The notes beneath the pieces are model-generated. The model was not told the origin of the DNA. It saw nothing but the letters and a program-made list of their open reading frames with translations, and did not search any database. A stretch of 8,230 nucleotides of DNA. It comes from Clostridia bacterium. GTDB lineage: Bacteria; Bacillota; Clostridia; Oscillospirales; CAG-382. The DNA lies in the NCBI GenBank assembly GCA_017397605.1, contig JAFQII010000142.1, forward strand, positions 1-8,230, in the 5' to 3' direction. The position numbers were made by a program, and so were the translations under genes. Positions 1 through 8,230 of this stretch are shown here, one piece after another (within the stretch, counting starts at the first letter, position 1; each line of letters opens with the position of its first letter).

Positions 1-563
1 GGATAAAGATCCTCCAGCTCCTGAGACGTGATAAACGTCACCTCTCTGCAAAGCGAAACGGAGAGCTGCGGATAGCGGCATTTGAGCACATCCGCGGTCT
101 CGCAGATTGCACCCACAATGCATTTGACAACCGTTTTGAGATACTCGGCGTTGCGCGTCTCGGGAGTAATGATTTTTTCCCAGTCCCAGTGGTCGGTGTA
201 GATCGAGTGGAGGTTGTCCATATCCTCGTCGCGGCGGATTGCGTTCATATCCGTGTACAAGCCCTCTCCTGCCGAAAAGCCGTAATCGCGCAGTGCGACA
301 CGCTTCCATTTTGCAAGCGAATGCACAATCGCGGCATCCGTCCGCGTCTCTTTGATCTCAAAAACAACGGGACGCTCGACACCGCTCAGGTCATCGTTCA
401 TACCGCTTTTGGGGTCAACAAACAACGGCGCGGAGACACGCGTCAGATTGAGCGCAAGGCAAAGCTTTTGCTCAAAGGTTCTCTTGAGAGTCTCGATAGC
501 TTTTTGTGTGTCGTAAATATCAAGTGCAGACTTGTAACCTGCGGGGACAATGACTTTGCTCAT
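1..563 (-). CDS. asnA: Aspartate--ammonia ligase (asparagine synthetase A), N-terminal part
   Basis: This enzyme makes asparagine from aspartate, ammonia and ATP in the cytoplasm, through an aspartyl-adenylate; its fold is related to class II aminoacyl-tRNA synthetases. The 187 visible codons match the family throughout: DDLSG (57-61), HSLAKWKR (81-88), FSAGEGLYTDMNAIRRDED (96-114), LHSIYTDHWDWEK (118-130) and TSQELEDLY at the window edge. The family is about 330 residues long, so roughly the C-terminal 45% lies outside the window. The start is fixed by GGAG at 571-574, seven bases upstream. Compared with E. coli AsnA, Asp46 and Arg100 are present (D57, R110), but the position of Gln116 is His125. 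The gene has its own promoter (609-636), with a palindrome near the predicted transcription start. It lies downstream of the S26-like gene but behind that gene's terminator. Confidence 0.95.
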   Translation of the reverse strand, partial: MSKVIVPAGYKSALDIYDTQKAIETLKRTFEQKLCLALNLTRVSAPLFVDPKSGMNDDLSGVERPVVFEIKETRTDAAIVHSLAKWKRVALRDYGFSAGEGLYTDMNAIRRDEDMDNLHSIYTDHWDWEKIITPETRNAEYLKTVVKCIVGAICETADVLKCRYPQLSVSLCREVTFITSQELEDLY

Positions 564-586
564 GGGTTTTCTCCGTTTGCGTTTTG

Positions 587-602
587 GTTATCGTTTGATA
601 AC
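587..602. promoter_or_regulatory. Possible operator palindrome in the asnA leader
   Basis: A perfect inverted repeat, GTTATC-GTTT-GATAAC, begins about seven bases downstream of the asnA -10 box and so covers the predicted transcription start. This position suits a repressor site. The arms are only 6 bp and no regulator gene is next to it, so the function is inferred from position alone. Confidence 0.4.
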
Positions 603-608
603 TTTTAC

Positions 609-636
609 AGTATAGCACATATTTTGTATTTGTCAA
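609..636 (-). promoter_or_regulatory. Sigma-A promoter of asnA
   Basis: On the minus strand a perfect -35 box TTGACA (636-631) is followed after 16 bases by the -10 box TATACT (614-609). The predicted start near base 602 gives a leader of about 39 bases before the asnA ATG. The promoter begins just past the upstream gene's terminator, so asnA can be transcribed alone. Confidence 0.85.
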
Positions 637-645
637 GTATTTTGC

Positions 646-671
646 AAAAAAAGACGGCAAAAACCGCCGTC

Positions 672-672
<1 letters not shown>
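646..672 (-). terminator. Rho-independent terminator of the S26-like gene
   Basis: The arms AGACGGC (652-658) and GCCGTCT (666-672) form a perfect 7-bp stem with a 7-base loop. Read on the minus strand, the stem is followed by a run of T. The stem takes in the last base of the upstream gene's TGA stop codon, so gene end and terminator are fused. Confidence 0.85.
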
Positions 673-4087
<3,415 letters not shown>

Positions 4088-4094
4088 AACAATT

Positions 4095-4117
4095 GAGGCA
4101 CTCGTGATGAGTGCCTC
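4095..4117 (+). terminator. Terminator after lacZ
   Basis: GAGGCACTC (4095-4103) and GAGTGCCTC (4109-4117) form a perfect 9-bp stem with a 5-base loop, seven bases after the lacZ stop. The following tail TGTTCATT is only moderately T-rich, so termination may be incomplete, but the next gene has its own leader of more than 100 bases. Confidence 0.75.
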
Positions 4118-4170
4118 TGTTCATTAATGTATAATCGAAAATTGTCTAAAAATCTCTTTATTGACTATGC

Positions 4171-4210
4171 TTTACACTTTTTTGCATTTTTGTCGACACG
4201 GTAGATGAAA
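4171..4210 (+). promoter_or_regulatory. Candidate promoter region of the sigma factor gene
   Basis: The gap 4118-4245 holds no gene. The upstream stretch is AT-rich with T-runs, followed by the palindrome TGTCGACA (4191-4198) and then GGTAGATGAAAGG. An ACAC at 4173-4176 lies 17 bases before CGAC (4194-4197), which is ECF-like spacing and would fit self-activation by the encoded sigma factor. Weak sigma-A alternatives exist: TTGTCT (4143-4148) with TATGCT after 18 bases, and a lone TATAAT at 4130-4135. The exact start is uncertain. Confidence 0.35.
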
Positions 4211-4245
4211 GGCCTTTTTACACAACACACGAAATGAGGTGTACC

Positions 4246-4815
4246 ATGAAACAACCGAGCGACAGCGCGATCATCGAGCTGTATTTTGCACGCGACGAAG
4301 GTGCGATTGCGCAGACCGACCGAAAATACAGACGGTTTTTGCTGTCGATTGCGCGGAATATTCTGCACGACGCGCACGACAGCGAGGAATGTCTCAACGA
4401 TTGCTACCTCGATGTATGGAACGCGATTCCGCCCGAGCGCCCCGATCATTTCAAAGCGTTTCTGGCTACCGTCATTCGGCGCAAAGCGATCGACCGTTAT
4501 AAAGCCACTTGCAGAAAAAAGCGCGTGCCTTCGGAGTTAACAGCCTCCTTATCAGAGCTGGAAGACATCCTTACGGACAGAAACGGTGTGCAATCTGCAT
4601 TGGAAGACATCGAGCTTGCACGGCTGATCGATGATTTTGTACGCAAATTACCGAATCGGCAAATGTACATCTTTATGAGCCGATATTACGCGGCGCGTCC
4701 GATCGCACAGATCGCATCCCGTCTCGGCTGCAGTCAATCTACCGTCAACAAAGAGATCGCGTCGATCAAACGCAATCTCAAACAAAAACTGGAAAGTGAG
4801 GGTTATCCAATATGA
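4246..4815 (+). CDS. ECF-type RNA polymerase sigma factor (sigma-70 family)
   Basis: This 189-residue protein should direct RNA polymerase to a small set of promoters when released from its anti-sigma partner. Region 2 spans about residues 8-88: the core-binding helix includes DAHDSEECLNDCYLDVWNAI (42-61), and AFLATVIRRKAIDRYK (71-86) contacts the -10 region. Region 4 spans about 129-186, with a helix-turn-helix in PIAQIASRLGCSQSTVNKEI. Regions 1 and 3 are absent, as expected for an ECF factor. The start at 4246 is chosen because GAGG (4236-4239) lies six bases upstream; the in-frame ATG at 4234 has no ribosome site. Its stop overlaps the next ATG (ATGA at 4812-4815), so the two genes are translationally coupled. 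That partner has the look of its membrane anti-sigma factor. The regulon is unknown. Confidence 0.92.
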   Translation: MKQPSDSAIIELYFARDEGAIAQTDRKYRRFLLSIARNILHDAHDSEECLNDCYLDVWNAIPPERPDHFKAFLATVIRRKAIDRYKATCRKKRVPSELTASLSELEDILTDRNGVQSALEDIELARLIDDFVRKLPNRQMYIFMSRYYAARPIAQIASRLGCSQSTVNKEIASIKRNLKQKLESEGYPI

Positions 4816-5759
4816 CAAAAGATCATTTTTCCGACGCTGTCACACAAATCGGCTCCGATCTTGTCGAGCGGTTTTGCTCTATGGACGAGCGTCTGGAACG
4901 CAAAAGGACCAAAAGACGCACCTATCTCAAATGGGGTACTGCCGCGGCATGCTTGTTGCTTGCAATCGGTATGACATTTGCTTTAAAGAGCCATAACGAT
5001 TTGCCTGCCGATATCGATAGCATTGCATGGTGCACACAAGACGGTGTGTACGAGTCCAATATTGTATTCTCTCCGTGGAACGGTTGGCACCACAACTATG
5101 CATTGAATGAACAACTGACACATGGGGACGCTGACTCCTATATCGCCATCCGCGTAACGCCGAACATGTCTTATCCACATAGCACGGAATGGAATGATTT
5201 TCACACAATAGAATCGCTGAACCAAGAAGCGCAAAAGTTTGCAAACGCAGGTGCATGTGCAATTGTCAAGAATCACAGACTGTTTATATTTGTAACGCGC
5301 GAGCAGCTCAAAACACTTGCAATCGAAGACAAGGACCGATACAAGCTTCTGTTTGCCAAGCAAAGAAGCTACGAGCACAAAGAGGGCGATATTCCGACGC
5401 TTGCAAACGACGTGACGGGATTTCAATACGAAAAATTCTCTTTTGATCTGTCATACGGCAAATACGAGACCCCAAAAAGCGACGAAGAACTGATCGACAT
5501 GCTCAACAAGATGATCCGAGAAGGGCAATTCGACACCGATCGACTCAGCTTTATCATTCACAGCGACGAATTTTTGACCGAAGATGTGTTTGCGGATATG
5601 CATTTCGAATCTTTATATATTGCAAAGTATATCAAATCATGCTACGAATCTGTTTTGTACGAGAATATCAATTTGGAAGCGCTCAAGGCACTCTCAAACC
5701 ATCCCTCCATAACCTCCATTACCGTATATCTGGATATCGCAGAACTCGAACCCGCATAA
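4812..5759 (+). CDS. Putative membrane-anchored anti-sigma factor with an unrecognised outer domain
   Basis: The 315-residue product has three parts. A short cytoplasmic segment (1-37, with IGSDLVERFCSMDERLERKR) is followed by a single transmembrane helix (about 39-58, WGTAAACLLLAIGMTFAL). The remaining roughly 255 residues lie outside the cell if basic residues 27-36 stay inside. This N-terminal design is typical of clostridial proteins encoded directly after an ECF sigma gene, which hold the sigma factor at the membrane. The outer part is mixed alpha/beta with many charged residues; I recognise no catalytic or ligand-binding motif and no family. The 4-base overlap with the sigma gene strongly suggests joint synthesis and direct interaction. 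The anti-sigma role is inferred from position and topology; a positive co-regulator or pure sensor is possible. A strong terminator follows directly. Confidence 0.8.
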   Translation: MTKDHFSDAVTQIGSDLVERFCSMDERLERKRTKRRTYLKWGTAAACLLLAIGMTFALKSHNDLPADIDSIAWCTQDGVYESNIVFSPWNGWHHNYALNEQLTHGDADSYIAIRVTPNMSYPHSTEWNDFHTIESLNQEAQKFANAGACAIVKNHRLFIFVTREQLKTLAIEDKDRYKLLFAKQRSYEHKEGDIPTLANDVTGFQYEKFSFDLSYGKYETPKSDEELIDMLNKMIREGQFDTDRLSFIIHSDEFLTEDVFADMHFESLYIAKYIKSCYESVLYENINLEALKALSNHPSITSITVYLDIAELEPA

Positions 5760-5762
5760 AAG

Positions 5763-5791
5763 AAAGCCGAAGGCAGCATGCCTTCGGCTTT
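5763..5791. terminator. Bidirectional terminator between convergent genes
   Basis: AAAGCCGAAGGC (5763-5774) and GCCTTCGGCTTT (5780-5791) form a perfect 12-bp stem with a 5-base loop. T-runs follow on the plus strand, and A-runs before the stem supply a U-tract for the minus strand. It lies between the plus-strand anti-sigma gene and the minus-strand lipoprotein gene and can end both transcripts. Confidence 0.92.
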
Positions 5792-5800
5792 TGATTTGCT

Positions 5801-7702
5801 TTATCCCAGCGCTACCGCGTGCACAACGCTTCCGTAGGAGCATGCGACCAGCAGGTAGTCCAATGTGATCTGTTTGACGCTGTGTGCGGGAATGACAACT
5901 TCGAAGGTATAGTTGCTAAACACGCCGCTTTGCTCGCCGAGACCTGCGGTATAAGCCGCCTCGAGCACCTCGCCCGTCGCGCTGTCTCGCACAAGGATTG
6001 CAAGCGTTCCGTGGTCGCGCAGATGCAACGTGATCTTTCGCTCGGTATCACCCTGGTTGACAAAGGTAAAGTGATCCTGATACTCAATCATCCAGTTTGC
6101 GGTGTTGGCCGGCTTGCCCGAGCCGTCCGCATGGTCGTTGTCAATGACGATCTCGATCCCGTTTTGGATATGCCAGCGGAAGTCAACCATGTCCATGCCG
6201 ACGGCGCTGTGGTTGTTTTGCGGGTTGAGATGCGTCATCCACGTGTTGGAGCGCGAAACCTTGTGAGCCGTGCTCTTATACGGCCCGTACGGCGTTGTAA
6301 CCGACGGAATGTAGTCCGCGTAATAATTGGTATACGTGACGGGGAGCATGCCGTTTTTAGTCTCATCATTAAACGTCCAGGTCATAAAGTTGTCAATGAC
6401 GCCGTGATGATCCGCGATGCCGGAATACTGCTGTGCATAACCGTCCGCAACATACCCCAGCGGTGCGGGATCGGACGCAACCTGAGACGCATTGGTATAG
6501 CAGTACATCGTACCCGAGACTTCCCCGCCCGTGACGGTAAACTTGACGTTGCCGTTTGCACAGCGGATGGGATTGACGTAGTGGTTTGCGGAATCGTCTA
6601 TATTGATATTGCGGTATGCGTCGGCAGAAGTGCCGCCGATGACCCAGATATATTCCCCTGCGGGCAGGCGGTAGGTTGTCGGCTGATACACGCGGGGGGT
6701 GTATTTTTGGTACGCATAGTCAAGACCCGAATACTTGGGTGCGATCGCTCCGTTTGCCGTAAAATAATCATCGGGTAAATTGAACGAGGTATTATAAAAA
6801 TCATACCATGCGAGCTGACCGAACCATGTGCCGATCCATTGATAGCCGACGTTGGTAACGGTGATATAAACATCGTGGTCGGAGTTGTTTTTGAGCTGGT
6901 AGCCGAGGTAGACGTTTTGGTTGGCGTAGTTTGCATGCTCAAACGTCACGTACACATCGCCCGTCAGTCCGTCGTTGCGCATAAACGCTTTGCCCACGTG
7001 CTGCGCGCCAAACTGCTCGGGGTTGTTGGAATAGATATATGTTCCGCCCTTGCGCTTGATGTAATTGACCTCGGCAGGCACGAGCGGGTTCTCGCCGTTG
7101 CCTTCGAGATCGATATCCGACACGTCGATCGGCTCCAAAACGTCATACGGAAGTGTGACAACATGATTTTGCGCGGTCGTTGCGATCTTGAAATCCTCAG
7201 ATGCGCCTGCGGTTTTGACCGTCAGCGTATACACCGTGTTTTCGGTCAAGTCAACGCTCAGCTCGGTTTCGCCCGAGGCAATCTCTTCGCCCTCGCAAGT
7301 CAGCGTGATCTCCGTCGTGCCCGTACCGGTCAGTGTGTAAGTATCTGTGTACGGCGCATGCACGGTATAGGTGCGTATCCCGTTTTCATCCGTCAGATCG
7401 TCGATGCACGATAACCGAAAACCGTCAGGCTTAGGCTCTGTGGGCTCGGAGACGTCCGTGCTTTCGTCTGAGCTGTCTGCGGAGGAGTCTGTTTCCGACT
7501 CAACTGAGCTGTCTGCGGAGGAGTCCGTTTCCGACTCAACCGAGCTTTCGACAGAGGAAGCATGTACAACAGATTCTTCCGACGATTCTGCCGTACTTTC
7601 CGCGGTGCTTTCGAACGAGGTATTCTGTGCGTTTTCGCTGCATGCGGCAAGACATGCAAACGAGAACGTCAAAATCAGTAAGAATACAAGATAGCGTTTC
7701 AT
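5801..7702 (-). CDS. Large lipoprotein of unrecognised family, with Ser/Glu/Asp-rich stalk
   Basis: The product is 633 residues. Residues 1-21 form a lipoprotein signal peptide with lipobox LAAC, so Cys21 should be lipidated and the protein held on the outer face of the membrane. A low-complexity linker rich in Ser, Glu, Asp and Thr (22-92) acts as an acidic stalk and includes two exact copies of SVESETDSSADS (54-77). Residues of about 96-190 look like a beta-sandwich domain (alternating Thr/Val strands, one Cys at 99 and one at 136). From about 209 to the end is a large beta-rich, aromatic module with stretches such as GKAFMRNDGLTGDVYVTFEH (237-256), VYLGYQLKNNS and VTNVGYQWIGTWF. I recognise no enzyme motif; ligand or carbohydrate binding is possible but unproven. 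The start is chosen for AAGGGG (7711-7716), eight bases upstream; an in-frame ATG 15 codons earlier would spoil the signal peptide. The gene is alone, with its own promoter and terminator. Confidence 0.88.
   Translation of the reverse strand: MKRYLVFLLILTFSFACLAACSENAQNTSFESTAESTAESSEESVVHASSVESSVESETDSSADSSVESETDSSADSSDESTDVSEPTEPKPDGFRLSCIDDLTDENGIRTYTVHAPYTDTYTLTGTGTTEITLTCEGEEIASGETELSVDLTENTVYTLTVKTAGASEDFKIATTAQNHVVTLPYDVLEPIDVSDIDLEGNGENPLVPAEVNYIKRKGGTYIYSNNPEQFGAQHVGKAFMRNDGLTGDVYVTFEHANYANQNVYLGYQLKNNSDHDVYITVTNVGYQWIGTWFGQLAWYDFYNTSFNLPDDYFTANGAIAPKYSGLDYAYQKYTPRVYQPTTYRLPAGEYIWVIGGTSADAYRNINIDDSANHYVNPIRCANGNVKFTVTGGEVSGTMYCYTNASQVASDPAPLGYVADGYAQQYSGIADHHGVIDNFMTWTFNDETKNGMLPVTYTNYYADYIPSVTTPYGPYKSTAHKVSRSNTWMTHLNPQNNHSAVGMDMVDFRWHIQNGIEIVIDNDHADGSGKPANTANWMIEYQDHFTFVNQGDTERKITLHLRDHGTLAILVRDSATGEVLEAAYTAGLGEQSGVFSNYTFEVVIPAHSVKQITLDYLLVACSYGSVVHAVALG
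7470..7541. repeat. Two tandem 36-bp repeats in the lipoprotein linker
   Basis: Bases 7470-7505 and 7506-7541 are direct 36-bp copies differing at two positions, both C/T changes. Each encodes the 12-residue unit SVESETDSSADS. A degenerate partial third copy starts at 7542. The unit is in frame, so gain or loss of copies would change stalk length without a frameshift. Confidence 0.85.
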
Positions 7703-7794
7703 GTTCCATTCCCCTTTTTGAGAATCCTTTTTTTGATATGATAACACACAAATGTAATAGAATTGTTAAATTTCGAAAAGTTTTTATCTCTTCA
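7703..7794 (-). other. Leader (5' untranslated region) of the lipoprotein gene
   Basis: About 92 bases lie between the predicted transcription start and the lipoprotein ATG, longer than the other leaders whose promoters are clear. It is AT-rich, holds the palindrome TTTCGAAA (7771-7778), and on the minus strand has TTAACA (7769-7764) and ATTACA (7758-7753) spaced 11 bp apart. I see no known riboswitch fold or hairpin; its role is open. Confidence 0.4.
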
Positions 7795-7800
7795 CTCCGA

Positions 7801-7829
7801 ATAATACCGCAAAAACAGCTTTTTGTCAA
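7801..7829 (-). promoter_or_regulatory. Sigma-A promoter of the lipoprotein gene
   Basis: On the minus strand a perfect TTGACA (7829-7824) is followed after 17 bases by TATTAT (7806-7801). This predicts strong constitutive transcription from about base 7794, and suggests the gene does not depend on the nearby ECF sigma factor. Confidence 0.85.
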
Positions 7830-7863
7830 GCAAAAAGAACGCTCAATATCCGAGAAAACTCCC

Positions 7864-7897
7864 AAAAAGGCAGTCGCTCAAAAAAGCAACTGCCTTT
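7864..7897 (-). terminator. Terminator of the phosphofructokinase gene
   Basis: AAAGGCAGT (7866-7874) pairs with ACTGCCTTT (7889-7897). After one mismatch the stem extends by three more pairs around an A-rich loop. On the minus strand the stem runs into a run of T. It separates the phosphofructokinase gene from the lipoprotein promoter. Confidence 0.85.
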
Positions 7898-7912
7898 GGT
7901 GTCTGTCAAAAC

Positions 7913-8230
7913 TTATTTGCCCTGCTCGAGTGCCAACGTAACGGTCGTTGCGTCGCAAACCTCGCTCGGTCCGAAGTACTGGATCGCGCCGGGATATACA
8001 AAGCAGGTATTTTCTGCCCACTCTGCTCTGTGTGCTTCAAAATACTTGAAGGGAGCGCCGTCGAGCTCGACAAGAGCCTTGCGGATAACGGGCTTGTCCT
8101 TGCCGTGTCTTCTCTCAATGTTCATCATCTTGGTCATGGGCATACCGCCTGCAACCCACTCCTCTGCGGGACTGCTGAGGTTGGAAACCTTGGACAGGTA
8201 GCCGGTATAGCCGTACTGGATCAGCATGAA
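7913..8230 (-). CDS. pfp: Diphosphate--fructose-6-phosphate 1-phosphotransferase, C-terminal part
   Basis: This cytoplasmic enzyme reversibly phosphorylates fructose 6-phosphate to the 1,6-bisphosphate with pyrophosphate instead of ATP, saving ATP in glycolysis of anaerobes. Only the last 105 residues are visible, and the frame stays open through the window edge, so the gene starts outside. The match is to the C-terminus of the long, plant/spirochaete-type PFP group: GYTGYLSKVSNLSSPAEEW, then MNIERRHGKDKPVI, ALVELDGAPF, and YPGAIQYFGPSEVCD near the end. The PPi-binding and catalytic residues lie in the missing part, so donor preference rests on similarity alone. An ATG at 8225-8227 is internal: no ribosome site can be seen and the conserved sequence begins right at it. 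A terminator follows 16 bases after the stop. Confidence 0.88.
   Translation of the reverse strand, partial: FMLIQYGYTGYLSKVSNLSSPAEEWVAGGMPMTKMMNIERRHGKDKPVIRKALVELDGAPFKYFEAHRAEWAENTCFVYPGAIQYFGPSEVCDATTVTLALEQGK

Noticed and set aside
4118..4245. Riboswitch or small RNA between lacZ and the sigma gene
   Set aside because: Apart from the lacZ terminator no stable hairpin or known aptamer pattern is visible; the region is explained better as a promoter and leader.
5819..6778. A 319-codon open frame on the plus strand
   Set aside because: Antisense to the lipoprotein gene, with no ribosome site and a composition that mirrors the sense codons.
7470..7541. 36-bp repeats considered as a CRISPR array
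   Set aside because: The copies are directly adjacent with no spacers, lie inside a coding frame and translate to a repeated low-complexity peptide.

Overview
The window looks like a chromosomal segment from a Gram-positive anaerobe of the class Clostridia, probably a gut lineage. Three observations support this: near-consensus sigma-A promoters and AGGAG-type ribosome binding sites in front of most genes; a clostridial-style ECF sigma factor overlapping a single-pass anti-sigma gene; and the set of AsnA, a pyrophosphate-dependent phosphofructokinase and a cytoplasmic GH2 beta-galactosidase. This assignment is inferred from gene content and signals, not from a marker gene. No mobile element, CRISPR array, tRNA or rRNA was seen.

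Layout. Bases 1-563 (minus) hold the N-terminal half of asparagine synthetase A, with its own strong promoter and a palindrome at the predicted transcription start. Next comes a small soluble S24/S26 (SipW-like) serine peptidase homologue (674-1148, minus), whose terminator overlaps its stop codon. It is divergently transcribed from lacZ (1289-4087, plus). The two promoters are mirror images, with both -35 boxes inside one perfect 11-bp inverted repeat. After the lacZ terminator come an ECF sigma factor (4246-4815, plus) and a membrane-anchored putative anti-sigma/sensor protein (4812-5759, plus), overlapping by ATGA. A perfect 12-bp-stem bidirectional terminator separates them from a convergent 633-residue lipoprotein of unrecognised family (5801-7702, minus). 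That gene has a strong promoter and a roughly 90-base leader. The window closes with the C-terminus of a PPi-dependent phosphofructokinase (7913-8230, minus) and its terminator.

How the genes relate. Most are single transcription units with their own promoter and terminator: asparagine synthesis, lactose or galactoside hydrolysis, and PPi-linked glycolysis are ordinary metabolism. The only clear operon is the sigma/anti-sigma pair, which should form an envelope-signal switch. Its extracytoplasmic domain and the neighbouring lipoprotein are the least explained parts of the window. I found no clear evidence for a wholly new multi-gene system. The best leads are the unknown lipoprotein, the sensor domain of the anti-sigma protein, the symmetric divergent promoter, and the shortened second domain of the beta-galactosidase.
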